From DASXAI01 sp963728985 (GTDB lineage: Bacteria > Actinomycetota > Acidimicrobiia > Acidimicrobiales > Ilumatobacteraceae), in NCBI GenBank assembly GCA_963728985.1, contig CAVSME010000009.1, positions 372,001 to 436,000 of the forward strand: a stretch of 64,000 bases of DNA. Direction: 5' to 3'. The notes beneath the pieces are model-generated. The model saw only the letters and a program-made list of their open reading frames with translations. It made no database searches and had not been told where the DNA came from. A program made the position numbers and the translations under genes. Positions 8,924-18,332 of the stretch are shown piece by piece (position 1 is the stretch's first letter; every line of letters begins with the position of its first letter).

Positions 8924-9682
8924 TTACCTCAGGTAGCAGCGCATCCCGACGAGCACGACGTGGTCGTCGGCGACCGGGAGCTTGCGCCTCGCGGCATTCT
9001 CCCGCACGGCATCGGGCGAGGAGCACGCCAGGTCGATGCCGGCCAGGCCCTCGGGACGACCGTCGGCGATCGGGACGAAGCGCAGCGTTGCGTTGTCCAG
9101 CGGGATCGTGGGCACACCGTCGACGTCCGAGCGGTCGATCTCGATGATCTCCGACCAGCGCGTCGCGACCTTCTCGGGGTCGTCGCACTGCATCTCCGCG
9201 GCCGTGATGGCGGAGACCAGGTCGGTGCGGATCGCCTGCTGCCAGTCCTTGCCGGCGGGGCTCCAGGGACCCATGGGGTCCTCGCCGCCGGCCTGGCGGT
9301 CGATCTCGAGAAAGGACCCGCCCGTGTCGGCCGGGTGCAGTTGCATGTTGGTGAAGCCCTCTTCGTCGAACTGCCCGACGATCCGGATGCCGAGGTCGTC
9401 CACTCGCGCCCGCCGGGGCGGATGGTCGTCGGTTTGGGTGATGACCATGTACCCACCGGCGCCCTTGCGGCGCAGGATGAAGCGCTCAGCGGTCGTGCCC
9501 TCGGTGATCGGGGCGACGATCTCGAGCAGCTGCGTGCCGATGGGCATCAGCGTGTTGTGCAGACCGAGGTTCTTGATGCCCGGATCGTGGAAGGCGATCG
9601 CCAGGCCAAGGACGTCGATGAACTCCTGGGCGGCCACGAGGTCGTGTCGGGCGACGAGCGCGATCTGGCGGATCTTGAGCAT
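8924..9682 (-). CDS. VOC (glyoxalase-like) family protein
   Basis: A 252-residue protein that begins MLKIRQIALVARHDLVAAQEFIDVLGL, the first beta-alpha-beta unit of the vicinal oxygen chelate fold. A second module starts around residue 120 (TNMQLHPADTGGSFLEID) with the histidine and glutamate typical of VOC metal ligands. Family members include glyoxalases, extradiol dioxygenases and epimerases; the precise reaction is not evident. It stands alone, divergent from the amidohydrolase at 9832. Confidence 0.7.
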   Translation of the reverse strand: MLKIRQIALVARHDLVAAQEFIDVLGLAIAFHDPGIKNLGLHNTLMPIGTQLLEIVAPITEGTTAERFILRRKGAGGYMVITQTDDHPPRRARVDDLGIRIVGQFDEEGFTNMQLHPADTGGSFLEIDRQAGGEDPMGPWSPAGKDWQQAIRTDLVSAITAAEMQCDDPEKVATRWSEIIEIDRSDVDGVPTIPLDNATLRFVPIADGRPEGLAGIDLACSSPDAVRENAARRKLPVADDHVVLVGMRCYLR

Positions 9683-9831
9683 GGTGAGAGCTCCTCTCGT
9701 GGTGGTGCCGCCATCATGCTCCGGCCCGCGCTGCCACCTCGAAATGCGCCCGGCGGAGCGGTCCGCATTGCCTGCGTCGGACCGGGAATGAGAGACTGGC
9801 CAGCCCTTCGAGTCCCCCAGGAGGACGCACG

Positions 9832-11529
9832 ATGGACGCTGATCTCATCATCCGAGCTGGCACGGTGGTCGATGGCTCGGGTGCGGCGGCGAGGCGCGCC
9901 GATGTCGCGATCGCCGGCGATCGCATCGTGGCCGTCGAGGATCACCTCGACGCCCGCGCCAACCAGGAGATCGACGCCGAGGGCCGTGTGGTCACGCCCG
10001 GCTTCGTCGACGTGCACACGCACCTGGACGCCCAGTTGGGCTGGGACCCGCTGCCGACGTCGTCGTGTTGGCACGGCATCACCAGCGTGGTGTTGGGGAA
10101 CTGCGGCGTGACGTTCGCCCCCGTCGGCCCCGGCCAGCGCGAGTTCCTCGCCGAGATGATGGAGAGCGTGGAGGACATTCCTCGGCGGGCGATCCTGGAG
10201 GGCCTGCCCTGGGACTGGACCTCGTACGGGGACTACCTCGGCTGGCTCGACCGGATCCCGAAGGGGATCAACGTCGGCGGTCTCGTCGGCCACTGCGCCA
10301 TGCGCGTCGCCGCGATGGGCGAACGCTCGATGGTGGAAGGCTCGGGTACGCCTGACGACATCACCCGCATGACCGAGATGGCCGAGGAGGCGCTGCGGGC
10401 CGGCGCGCTGGGGATCTCGACGAGCCGGACGTTCGGCCATGTCGTTCCCGATGGTCGCCCGGTCCCGGGCACGTGGGCGGGCCCGGACGAGCTGCTGGCG
10501 TTCGCTGATGTGCTCCGGCGCACCGGGCGAGGGCTGTTCGAAGGGGCCATGCGGCTCGGCGAGCGCGACGACGAGGCGTTGACGCAGACCCGCGCTGAGG
10601 TTGCCGTGATGGGCGACATCAGCCGCCGGTCAGGCCGGCCGGTGAGCTACGGCCTCGTGCAGTCCAATCGCCGGCCCGATCTCTACTCGCAGGTGATCGA
10701 GTTCACGAAGGAGCAGAACGCGCAGGGCGCGACGGTGCGACCGCAGACGACTGCTCGTGGCATCGGCATCCTGTTCGGGCTGTTCAACCGCACCCCGTGG
10801 GACCGCTCCCCTGCCTTCCGCGAGCTCCACGCGCTGGCCCCGAGCGAACGCCTGGCCGCGATCCGCGATCCGGAGTGGCGGGCGCGACTGATCAGTGACG
10901 GCGAACAAGCCCGCACGGTGCTCGGACCCGACATGGTCTTCGTGCTCCCCGACGGCCCGGCCCGCTACGACTGCCGTCCCGATGACTCGCTCGCCGCGCA
11001 CGCGGCCCGGCGGGGCGTGAGCCCAGTCGAGGCGTTCCTCGACCTCGCGATCGAGAGCCATGGCATGGTCAACCTCAACATGCCGCTGCTCAACCAACGT
11101 CTCAGTGCGGTCGAAGAGATGCTCGACGACCCGTTGGTGACCCTCGGGCTCGCCGACGCCGGCGCCCACGTCGGTCAGATCATGGACACCAGCCAGCCGA
11201 CGTTCCTGCTCACGTACTGGGTGCGCGAACGCCAACGCTGGACGATCGAGGAAGCAGTCCGACGGCTCACGTCCGACACCGCCGATCTGTTCGGCTTCAC
11301 CGATCGCGGCGCCCTGCGCCCGGGCGCCTACGCCGACGTCAACGTGATCGATCTCGACAACCTCACCTTGCCGCAGCCGGAGTACGTGCACGACCTGCCC
11401 AACGGCGCCGGCCGGTACATCCAAGGCTCCAGCGGTTACGACTACACGATCGTGAACGGGCAGATCTTCATGGACCACGGCAAGCACACCGGCACCCTGG
11501 CCGGACGGGTGGTGCGCTCAGCGTCCTGA
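9832..11529 (+). CDS. N-acyl-D-amino-acid deacylase-type amidohydrolase
   Basis: A 565-residue amidohydrolase-3 family enzyme. The N-terminal beta-sandwich strand DLIIRAGTVVDGSG is followed by TPGFVDVHTHLDAQLGWDP (metal-binding HxH, residues about 61-63) and the GITSVVLGNCGVTFAPV segment characteristic of D-aminoacylases. Later LADAGAHVGQIMDTS supplies the aspartate, and the C-terminus GALRPGAYADVNVIDLD closes the sandwich. These enzymes remove acyl groups from N-acyl-D-amino acids, but many actinobacterial paralogues act on unknown amides. The ATG at 9832 has AGGAGG seven bases upstream. Confidence 0.82.
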   Translation: MDADLIIRAGTVVDGSGAAARRADVAIAGDRIVAVEDHLDARANQEIDAEGRVVTPGFVDVHTHLDAQLGWDPLPTSSCWHGITSVVLGNCGVTFAPVGPGQREFLAEMMESVEDIPRRAILEGLPWDWTSYGDYLGWLDRIPKGINVGGLVGHCAMRVAAMGERSMVEGSGTPDDITRMTEMAEEALRAGALGISTSRTFGHVVPDGRPVPGTWAGPDELLAFADVLRRTGRGLFEGAMRLGERDDEALTQTRAEVAVMGDISRRSGRPVSYGLVQSNRRPDLYSQVIEFTKEQNAQGATVRPQTTARGIGILFGLFNRTPWDRSPAFRELHALAPSERLAAIRDPEWRARLISDGEQARTVLGPDMVFVLPDGPARYDCRPDDSLAAHAARRGVSPVEAFLDLAIESHGMVNLNMPLLNQRLSAVEEMLDDPLVTLGLADAGAHVGQIMDTSQPTFLLTYWVRERQRWTIEEAVRRLTSDTADLFGFTDRGALRPGAYADVNVIDLDNLTLPQPEYVHDLPNGAGRYIQGSSGYDYTIVNGQIFMDHGKHTGTLAGRVVRSAS

Positions 11530-11553
11530 ACGAGGCGCCGCGGTTGCATCAGC

Positions 11554-12579
11554 TCATGAGCTGTCCGCCGCATCGGCCAGTGCCTGGAGCTGTGGCGGGG
11601 TGCCGATCGCGATGAGGATCTGACCCGGCCTCATCACGGTCGCCGCCGAGGGGTTGCTGATGAAGCCCGCCTCGCTGTCGCGCAGGGCCAACACCAGTGC
11701 GCCGGTCCGGTCTCGGATCATGGCCTCGCCGATCGTGACGTCGGCGAGGCGCGAGTCGTCCCGGACCGCGATCTCTTCCAGGCGTAGCTCGAGGCCCCGT
11801 TCGTGCATCACGACGTCGAGGAACTCCGTCACGTGGGGCCGCACGACGAAGGCGGCGATGCGAGCTCCGCCGATCTCCTGGGGATTCACGACGCGGTCGG
11901 CCCCGGCCCGTCTGAGCTTGGCGTCGCTCGACTCCTCCCGGGCCCGGGAGACGATGAACAGGTCAGGCCGCAGCGACCGTCCGGACAAGGTGATCACGAG
12001 GTTGACGGCGTCGGTGGACGCAGCCGCCACGAGGGCGCCGGCGTGCTCGATCCCCGCGTAGCGCAAGACGTCGTCATCCGACGCGTCGCCGAGGACGTAG
12101 AGCTGCGTCCCCACGCTGCCTGCCCGTTCCGGATCGTTGTCCACGATCACGACGTCCTTGCCGGCGACCGACAGCTCTCGCGCGATGGCCCGGCCGACGC
12201 GTCCCCACCCGCAGACGATGATGTGACCTCGCAAGCCCGCGATGCGCTTGTCCATCCGTCGCCTCTCCATGGCCTGACTGAGATGCCCTTCAATGAGCAG
12301 CTCCAGCAGGACGGTCAGCGTATACAAGGCGGTGCCGACGCCAGCGAGGATCAGCACCATCGTGAACACCTGACCGGTGGGGCTGAGCGGCTGCAGTTCA
12401 CGGAAGCCAACCGTCGTCACCGTCGTGACGGTCTGGTAGACGGCGTCGAGCGGCCCGAAGCCGAGGAGCACGTAGCCCACCGAGCCGACGGCGATGACGC
12501 CTGCTAGCGCCGCCAGTCCCACGGCGACATCGCGCCAGCGTCGCCGCACCAGGCCCCTTCCACTCGCAGCTGGGTTCAC
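11554..12579 (-). CDS. Potassium channel protein with TrkA-N (RCK) domain
   Basis: A 341-residue single-pore K+ channel subunit. Two membrane helices (about residues 15-38 and 65-95) flank a pore loop with TTVTTVGF, a K+-type selectivity filter. A Rossmann RCK domain follows (HIIVCGWGRVGRAIARELSV, VDNDPERAG, GDASDDDVL), then a TrkA-C domain near the C-terminus (LRLEEIAVRDDSRLADVTI). This matches MthK-like ligand-gated channels. The start is uncertain: GTG at 12579 (MNPAASGRG) is chosen because the longer frame would overlap the divergent gene at 12687. Confidence 0.8.
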   Translation of the reverse strand: MNPAASGRGLVRRRWRDVAVGLAALAGVIAVGSVGYVLLGFGPLDAVYQTVTTVTTVGFRELQPLSPTGQVFTMVLILAGVGTALYTLTVLLELLIEGHLSQAMERRRMDKRIAGLRGHIIVCGWGRVGRAIARELSVAGKDVVIVDNDPERAGSVGTQLYVLGDASDDDVLRYAGIEHAGALVAAASTDAVNLVITLSGRSLRPDLFIVSRAREESSDAKLRRAGADRVVNPQEIGGARIAAFVVRPHVTEFLDVVMHERGLELRLEEIAVRDDSRLADVTIGEAMIRDRTGALVLALRDSEAGFISNPSAATVMRPGQILIAIGTPPQLQALADAADSS

Positions 12580-12686
12580 CAGGCTGCAGTCTGCACCCTG
12601 CGCCGACAGCCGATCCGAGGGCGTACTACGGTGAGGACCCACACCACAAGGACGCGGTCGGTGGTGGACCGCGAGGGGAGCACGAC

Positions 12687-13088
12687 GTGGCTGCAGGGGA
12701 CGACCCATCCGTCATCGAGCACAACCTGGGCGTGGCGCGGCGGGTTTGCGAGGCATGGAACGTGATGGACCTCGACGAGTTCCGCCGGTTGTTCGACGCG
12801 CAGGTGGACTACCGGAACATCCCCTTGGAGGGCGACCGCCACATCGGCCCAGACGCGGTCCACGGCGTCCTGGCGGGATTCCGCGAGAGGTGGGACGCCA
12901 CGCTGCGAGTCGACAACATCGCCGCCGCCGGCAACGTCGTGCTCACCGAGCGGACCGAGATCTTCAAGCACCGCGCCGGCCTCAAGCCGGGCTTCGAACT
13001 GCCGGTCATGGGGACGTTCGAGTTTCGCGGCGGCAAGATCAAGGCGTGGCGGGACTACTTCGAACGGACGCACCTGCGCCTGCGGTGA
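12687..13088 (+). CDS. Limonene-1,2-epoxide hydrolase-like / SnoaL-fold protein
   Basis: A 133-residue protein of the cystatin-like alpha+beta fold. VARRVCEAWNVMDLDEFRRLF is the opening helix pair, and the ending FEFRGGKIKAWRDYFE carries the Arg/Asp pair typical of limonene-epoxide-hydrolase-like members. Some of these open epoxides; others are isomerases or cyclases. GTG start with GAGGGG upstream. It is divergent from the K+ channel gene. Confidence 0.7.
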   Translation: MAAGDDPSVIEHNLGVARRVCEAWNVMDLDEFRRLFDAQVDYRNIPLEGDRHIGPDAVHGVLAGFRERWDATLRVDNIAAAGNVVLTERTEIFKHRAGLKPGFELPVMGTFEFRGGKIKAWRDYFERTHLRLR

Positions 13089-13095
13089 AGTCCGG

Positions 13096-13761
13096 TCAGC
13101 GCATCACGACAGACGTGCAGACCACGAACGGCGCACGTGCGGACATGAAGTAGGACTGGTCGGCGAGCACGGCCGCCAGTTTCTCGGTGCCCACCGCCTC
13201 GCGCATGGTCTCGAGGTCGTCGAACCAGGTCTGGGCCACACCGTCGTAGAGCGGCTCGCGCCCGCCGACGTAGAGGTTCGCGACGGCATGGTGCTGGACG
13301 TAGCGGCGGACACCGGGGACTTGTGCCCCGAGGGGACCGTGGACGTCGCGCCAGTAAGTGCGGAACGCCTCGGGCGACAGATCAGGGCGCCGCTTCAGGA
13401 ACACCAGCATGGTCAGCGCGTCATCGGCGACCACCCCATCGACGACGACATCGTCGGAGGTGACGATCTCGTCGCGGTGCGCCATGTCCATCAGGCTCGG
13501 CTCGTCCGCCAGCACCTCGGTGATCTCGTCGCATCCTCTCAGCCGCCGGAGATCGTCGAGATCGTTCCATGTCGTTTCGGCCACGCCGTCGTAGACAGGT
13601 TCGTGACGGCGATAACCGGAGTCGTCGGTGGGGTGTTGCACGTAGCGGAGCAGGCCCGGCAGTTGCAGCGCGAGATCGCGATGGGTGGTCTGCCAGTACC
13701 TGCGAAACGCGTCGACGCTCAGTCCCGGTCGGCGCTTGAACATCGTCAAGTTGGTGATCAC
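13096..13761 (-). CDS. Tandem EthD-domain protein
   Basis: A 221-residue protein made of two copies of the EthD / dimeric alpha-beta barrel domain. Copy one (about 1-105) has TMFKRRPGLSVDAFRRYWQTTH and copy two (about 112-215) has VFLKRRPDLSPEAFRTYWRDVH; both then carry the YVQHxxxx and EPxYDGVA segments. EthD-like proteins are accessory or catalytic components of oxidative degradation pathways, and fused tandem forms mimic the natural dimer. The specific role is not known. It converges on the LEH-like gene with 7 bp between stops. Confidence 0.75.
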   Translation of the reverse strand: MITNLTMFKRRPGLSVDAFRRYWQTTHRDLALQLPGLLRYVQHPTDDSGYRRHEPVYDGVAETTWNDLDDLRRLRGCDEITEVLADEPSLMDMAHRDEIVTSDDVVVDGVVADDALTMLVFLKRRPDLSPEAFRTYWRDVHGPLGAQVPGVRRYVQHHAVANLYVGGREPLYDGVAQTWFDDLETMREAVGTEKLAAVLADQSYFMSARAPFVVCTSVVMR

Positions 13762-13863
13762 ACCTCGTCGACCTCCCTTCCGACCGCGGCCGAACCGGTC
13801 GACAGCCAGTACCGACGTTAGGCGCCACCGCCGCGCCCGTTCGCCTCCCGACCTCGGACTGGT

Positions 13864-15063
13864 TCAGGCGGCGTCGAGCCCGGCGATGGTCGGCATCGCT
13901 GGTGGTGGTGGTCGGCTTGTCGACAGCGTGCCGTCGGGTTTGGTGACCTCGACGGTGGCGTCGGGCAACAGCTTCAACTGCCACGCCCGCTGATGCGCGA
14001 GGTCATGGTGATGTCGCCAGCACAACAAGATCGTATTGGACGGCGCCGTCGCTCCCCCGCTGGCCCACGGCACCACGTGGTGCACCTCGCACCACGACAC
14101 CGGGCGGTCGCAACCGGGAAAGCGACAGCCGCCGTCACGCACGGCCAAGGCACCGAACAGGTGGTGGCTGATCGTGCGGGTGGTCCGGCCGACGTCGAGC
14201 ACCACCGAAGCGCCATCCGTCACCACCCGGTGGATACCGGCGTCGCACAGCAACGCACCCATCGACGCGGCGTCGACGAAGCCCCCGTCGAGTGACCGTC
14301 CCGCGGCTCGCCGTTCGAGCTCCTCGACCGTCATGGTGACGTGCACGTGGGGACGATGGCGACGGCTGCTGGCCCGGTCGCCGTGATCGAGGAAGAACTG
14401 GGAGATGGTCACCAGAGCGTCGGCCCGGCGCTGCGCCATCGTGCGCGCCGGCTCGCCTTCGTTGTCCGCCGTAGTTGCGGCGGCCAACGCCGCATCCACG
14501 ACCTCGTAGGCCCCCGGGTCGAGGCGGCCGGACAACTCACCCCCACCGTCGAACCCGGGCGAAAGGTAGACCGCCCGCACCGAGCACGTCGGCTCGGCCC
14601 CGTCGACGAGGGCGTCGGCGTACGCCCGCCAGTGTCGGATCACGAGCGCCGACTGGCGAGCCGAGAGCCCAGACAGCGCCGCCGCCAGAGGCTCGTCCTG
14701 CTGGCGCAGGAACCCGACCGTGCGGTCACTCACCGCCGCGACGACGGCGTCGACCTGCGCCGTCGACAGTTCGCCGGCGTGCCACGCCGCCGACAACGCC
14801 GGGCAGCCCGTGAGCCGGGCCGAACGGCGCATGATCTGGCGCGCCTCCCGGTCTGACCGCCCGGCGCGGGTGCGCAGCCAGTGGGCCATGTTCACGGCAC
14901 CGTCGGCTGACGGCGCTCCGTCCTGCTCGAGGCGGCGCGCCGCTTTGGCGGTACGAGCGTCGATGAGATCCCGGACGGCGACCAAAGCCCGCAAGGACTC
15001 GAGGTCAGGCGGGTCATCCATGGCGCGGACCACCTCGACGACTCGCTCGACGTACGCCTCCAT
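13864..15063 (-). CDS. DUF222 / HNH endonuclease domain protein (13E12-type)
   Basis: A 399-residue protein of the DUF222 plus HNH architecture that is multicopy in many actinobacteria. The N-terminal helical DUF222 part contains AHWLRTRAGRSDREARQIMR and ARQSALVIRHW. The C-terminal HNH nuclease motif reads CRFPGCDRPVSWCEVHHVVPW then NTILLCWRHHHDLAH, with the zinc-binding cysteines and catalytic histidines intact. The biological role is unsettled and links to mobile DNA are suspected. I prefer the ATG at 15063 (MEAYVERVVEVVRAMDD) over one 16 codons upstream because a -10/-35 pair overlaps the upstream option. Confidence 0.82.
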   Translation of the reverse strand: MEAYVERVVEVVRAMDDPPDLESLRALVAVRDLIDARTAKAARRLEQDGAPSADGAVNMAHWLRTRAGRSDREARQIMRRSARLTGCPALSAAWHAGELSTAQVDAVVAAVSDRTVGFLRQQDEPLAAALSGLSARQSALVIRHWRAYADALVDGAEPTCSVRAVYLSPGFDGGGELSGRLDPGAYEVVDAALAAATTADNEGEPARTMAQRRADALVTISQFFLDHGDRASSRRHRPHVHVTMTVEELERRAAGRSLDGGFVDAASMGALLCDAGIHRVVTDGASVVLDVGRTTRTISHHLFGALAVRDGGCRFPGCDRPVSWCEVHHVVPWASGGATAPSNTILLCWRHHHDLAHQRAWQLKLLPDATVEVTKPDGTLSTSRPPPPAMPTIAGLDAA

Positions 15064-15086
15064 AGCGGCCAGGGTACAGGTGTTCG

Positions 15087-15114
15087 TGTATATCGCCACG
15101 TCGGCGGCCAAGAA
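15087..15114 (-). promoter_or_regulatory. Candidate sigma-70 type promoter for the DUF222/HNH gene
   Basis: On the minus strand TTCTTG (15114-15109) and TATACA (15092-15087) are separated by 16 bp. The region is markedly AT-richer than its surroundings. Transcription would begin near 15080, giving a 5' leader of about 17 bases before the ATG at 15063. Assigned by eye from consensus similarity only. Confidence 0.4.
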
Positions 15115-15235
15115 GATTTGTTCCTATAGAGCGGCCACCCTTGTGGACTTTTCCCAAATACAACGCACTGTGAAGGATGTGAGACCTCACGTGGTCATGC
15201 TCGCCGCCGTTCGGGGCGGGACTACCGTCCGAGCC

Positions 15236-15670
15236 GTGGACGACAGGGACGCCATTCTCCGCAGCCTGCTCGACGAGCGGACGGTCGACATCATCACGAC
15301 CGGCCGCCGCTCCAATGCTCCGCGGACCACCGAAATCTGGACGACGGTGGTGGACGGTCAGACCTATATCTGCGGCACACCGAATGCCAGCCAGCCCGGG
15401 GTCGAGCGCCGGCCGAGAGACTGGCTGGCCAACCTGGTGGCGACGCCTGAGTTCATCGTCCGGCTCAAGGCGTCGGTGCCCGCCGACCTGCCGGCCACGG
15501 CGCTACGGGTCGACGACCCGGCCGAGCGTCGGCGCGTGCTCACCGCTCCCAACACCGAGTACTACCGCAACGCGGTGTCCCTGGAGGCGGCCCTCGCCCA
15601 CAGCCCCATGGTGCGGGTGCAGTTCACAGGCGATGCCGCCTGGCTGGCGGACGCGGTTCGCACCCAGTAG
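15236..15670 (+). CDS. Nitroreductase/deazaflavin-dependent (FDOR-like) small protein
   Basis: A 144-residue protein resembling the split-barrel F420/FMN-binding family: ITTGRRSNAPRTTEIWTTVVDGQTYICG is the typical first barrel strand set, followed by RRPRDWLANLVATPEF. This arrangement is common in actinobacterial deazaflavin-dependent nitroreductase-like or quinone-reductase-like proteins. GTG start at 15236 is inferred, since the reading frame continues upstream across an AT-rich intergenic zone without similarity. Substrate unknown. Confidence 0.65.
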   Translation: MDDRDAILRSLLDERTVDIITTGRRSNAPRTTEIWTTVVDGQTYICGTPNASQPGVERRPRDWLANLVATPEFIVRLKASVPADLPATALRVDDPAERRRVLTAPNTEYYRNAVSLEAALAHSPMVRVQFTGDAAWLADAVRTQ

Positions 15671-15690
15671 GCGCCAGGCCGATCGCAGGG

Positions 15691-16455
15691 TCAGTCCCAG
15701 AGCAGGCCGCCGTCCACGTTCCAGGACTGGCCGGTGACGTTGCGAGCCTGGTCCGAGGCGAGCCACACCACGAGGTCGGCGACGTCTTCCGGTTCGTTCG
15801 AGCGCCGCAGAGGGATGGAGCGGTCGAGACGCTCGAGTGCTTGGGGACGGCCGATGCCCTCTCGCTCGACCAACTCGCCGACGACCTGTTCGAAGAGGTC
15901 GGTGCGAGTGACCCCGGGGCACACGGCGTTGACGTTGATGTTGTAGCGAGCCAACTGGGAAGCGGCGATGCGGGTCATGGCGATGACCGCCCCCTTCGTA
16001 CCGGCGTAGGCGATGTTCGACGTACCCCGGTAGCCCTTGCCGGCGATGGAGGCGATGTTGACGATACGGCCCTGCCCTCGATCCCGCATGACGCGGGCGA
16101 CCGCCTGCATGCAGAAGAACAGGCCCTTGGCGTTCACCCGGTAGATGCGGTCCCAATCGGCTTCGGCGACGTCGAAGAAGCCGAGGCTCCTGGTCACGCC
16201 GGCATTGTTGACGAGGACATCCACCCGCCCGTGCCGCTCCATCACCGAGCCCACGATGGCCTCGATGTCGGCCAGGTCCCCGACATCGCCCTTGACGAAG
16301 TCGCCGCCGGCGTCGGCCATGGTGGCCGCACCGCGCTCGGCATCGATGTCGACGCCCACCACCGCCGCCCCCTCCGCCGCGCTGCGCAGGGCGATCGCCC
16401 GTCCCATCCCTGCGCCCACGCCGGTCACGATCGCTACGCGGTCCTCGAGCAGCAC
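15691..16455 (-). CDS. SDR family oxidoreductase
   Basis: A 254-residue classical short-chain dehydrogenase. Cofactor motif TGVGAGMG, the NNAG motif in VLVNNAGVTRS, the catalytic serine in NIASIAGKGY, and YAGTKG (YxxxK) are all present, with the usual C-terminal substrate loop and ending WNVDGGLLWD. GTG start at 16455 is chosen because a GGGGG-type ribosome-binding site lies six bases upstream. It probably oxidises an alcohol or 3-hydroxyacyl substrate; the substrate cannot be determined. Divergent from the citrate synthase-family gene. Confidence 0.8.
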   Translation of the reverse strand: MLLEDRVAIVTGVGAGMGRAIALRSAAEGAAVVGVDIDAERGAATMADAGGDFVKGDVGDLADIEAIVGSVMERHGRVDVLVNNAGVTRSLGFFDVAEADWDRIYRVNAKGLFFCMQAVARVMRDRGQGRIVNIASIAGKGYRGTSNIAYAGTKGAVIAMTRIAASQLARYNINVNAVCPGVTRTDLFEQVVGELVEREGIGRPQALERLDRSIPLRRSNEPEDVADLVVWLASDQARNVTGQSWNVDGGLLWD

Positions 16456-16556
16456 CTTGCACCCCCTGCGTCGCTGGGCCGCACGGTAGCCGTCGCGCTG
16501 GCCCAGAGGCGCTGCAGCCGCCATCGGTGCGGCGGGCCGGTACTACCTTCAGCGCT

Positions 16557-17597
16557 ATGGAGCTGATCGACGTCCCGCCGGGCCTGGCCGGGGTCGCGGT
16601 CACGGCGACGACGGTGGGCGATGTTCTGGGCGATGAGGGCATCTACCACTATCGGGGTCAGTCGGCCGCAACGCTGGCGACGAGCAGATCATTCGAAGTG
16701 GCGGCGGCGCTCGTGCTCGACGCGAGCGGGGAGCCTGCGATCGGCGACGCGACGCTGCCATCCCCCCTGGCTGATCTCGTGGGGCGGGTAGACCTGCGCG
16801 GCGGGCTCAGCGCGCTCGGCGCCGCGATCGACAGGCGGCCGCTGGTCGACGAGAGCCCCGCCGACCGCCGCGCCACCGCGGTACGCCTCATCTCGACGCT
16901 GCCGACACTCATCGCCTCGGTGCACCACGGCCGCCTTCGAACGCCGCGCCGTGATCTCGGCCACATCGCCAACTACCGGTGGATGCTCACCGGCTCGGAC
17001 GACCACGCGCTGGCCCGCGCCCTCGAGACGTACTGCACGCTCGCCATCGACCACGGGTTCAACAGCTCGACGTTCGCCGCCCGCGTCGTCGCGTCGACAG
17101 GTGCGGACCTCGGCGCCTGCGTGCTGGCCGCCTACGGCGCACTCACCGGTCCCCGCCACGGCGCGGTGCACGGCCGGATCCTCGACATGTTCGACGAGAT
17201 CGCCACGCCCGACCGGGCCGAGGAGTGGATGCGAACGGAACTGGCGTCGCGGCGCATGATCCCGGGATTCGGCCACTCGGTGTACCGCACGATCGACCCG
17301 CGCGTGGTGGTGCTGCGGGAGGTCACGGCGACCGTCGCCCCGGCCCGCCACGAGTTCGTCCTCGCCGTCGAGCAGGCCGCCGCCAACGTGCTGGCCGGCC
17401 GCAACCTGGCCGCCAACGTCGACTTGTACTCTCCGGTGCTGCTCGAGGCCTGCGCCATACCCAGGGATTTGTTCACGGCCACGTTCGCGGTGGCCCGCGT
17501 CGTTGGCTGGTGCGCCCACATCCTGGAGCAAGCGATGGAGGGCAAGGTCATCCGTCCGTCCGCCTACTACATCGGACCACCACCCGACTTCGGCTGA
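16557..17597 (+). CDS. Citrate synthase family protein
   Basis: A 346-residue protein with the fold of citrate and 2-methylcitrate synthases, which condense an acyl-CoA with an oxoacid. Conserved blocks include DHGFNSSTFAARVVAST (about 165-181), GALTGPRHGAVHG (His201), PGFGHSVYR (His240) and NVDLYSPVLL near the C-terminus. The length is short compared with typical 370-430-residue citrate synthases, the N-terminal helical part being reduced. It may be a methylcitrate synthase or a citrate synthase-like paralogue. Start at 16557 (MELIDVPPG). Confidence 0.78.
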   Translation: MELIDVPPGLAGVAVTATTVGDVLGDEGIYHYRGQSAATLATSRSFEVAAALVLDASGEPAIGDATLPSPLADLVGRVDLRGGLSALGAAIDRRPLVDESPADRRATAVRLISTLPTLIASVHHGRLRTPRRDLGHIANYRWMLTGSDDHALARALETYCTLAIDHGFNSSTFAARVVASTGADLGACVLAAYGALTGPRHGAVHGRILDMFDEIATPDRAEEWMRTELASRRMIPGFGHSVYRTIDPRVVVLREVTATVAPARHEFVLAVEQAAANVLAGRNLAANVDLYSPVLLEACAIPRDLFTATFAVARVVGWCAHILEQAMEGKVIRPSAYYIGPPPDFG

Positions 17598-17639
17598 GCC
17601 CCGGACCGGCTTCGGCCGATCCTCGTCTACGCTCGTGCC

Positions 17640-18224
17640 GTGGCCGAACCCGGTGATCCCGTCGACCAGCGTCTATCGGTGCAGCGTGCAATCGCGGCCG
17701 AGCCGGGAAGGGTTTTCGAGATCCTCACTACGCCCAGCGGCCACGTCGCCATCGATGCATCAGGGATGCTGATGGCGGCCGAGGGCGACCCCGTGAGCGC
17801 GGTCGGCGATCGGTTCACCGTTCACATGGACCGCGAGTCGCTCAACGACTACCCGCTCGGCGAGTACACCGTGAACGTCGTCATCGCCCGATACGAGCCG
17901 GACCGCGCCATCGCGTGGACGATCGACGGCATCATGCAGCCCCCCATCGGCCACGTCTACGGCTACGAGCTCGAGCCCATCGACGGCGGCACCATGGTGA
18001 CGTCGTACTACGACTGGTCGAACATCCACGAGAAGTACCGCGACGCCGCAGCGAGCATCTTCCCGGTGATCTCCGAGAACAACCTCCGCGCCACGCTCGG
18101 CATCCTCGCTCGTGTCGCCGCCCCCGGCCGGCACCGTCCGGGTGCCTCCGAGACGGCGAAGGGCGGCGTCGACGTCGCCGATGGCCGGCTCGATGCCACG
18201 GCGAACACCGGCGACGCCAGCTAG
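17640..18224 (+). CDS. SRPBCC (START-like) family protein
   Basis: A 194-residue SRPBCC-fold protein: SVQRAIAAEPGRVFEILTTPSGH is the first beta strand and helix, and the YEPDRAIAWTIDG and GTMVTSYYDWSNIHEKYRD segments fit the ligand-binding cup. Members bind hydrophobic ligands or act as cyclases; no catalytic signature is evident. GTG start 42 bp after the citrate synthase-family stop, so co-transcription is likely. The last 30 residues look unstructured. Confidence 0.65.
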   Translation: MAEPGDPVDQRLSVQRAIAAEPGRVFEILTTPSGHVAIDASGMLMAAEGDPVSAVGDRFTVHMDRESLNDYPLGEYTVNVVIARYEPDRAIAWTIDGIMQPPIGHVYGYELEPIDGGTMVTSYYDWSNIHEKYRDAAASIFPVISENNLRATLGILARVAAPGRHRPGASETAKGGVDVADGRLDATANTGDAS

Positions 18225-18332
18225 TCCGGACCACGCCCAGCGCGACGGCGTTTGTCTGCCGACCCCGGCGGCATCACCCCCGCGATGACTCCGGCCGCCA
18301 CCATGTACAGCAGGTGTCATTCGCCGTCCGAC

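Noticed and set aside
10361..10381. CATCACCC sequence near 10361 as another operator
   Set aside because: It lies inside the amidohydrolase coding frame and lacks the second half-site.
11550..11563. Perfect 14-bp palindrome CAGCTCATGAGCTG as a terminator
   Set aside because: It has no loop and no T tract and overlaps the end of the K+ channel gene; likely chance.
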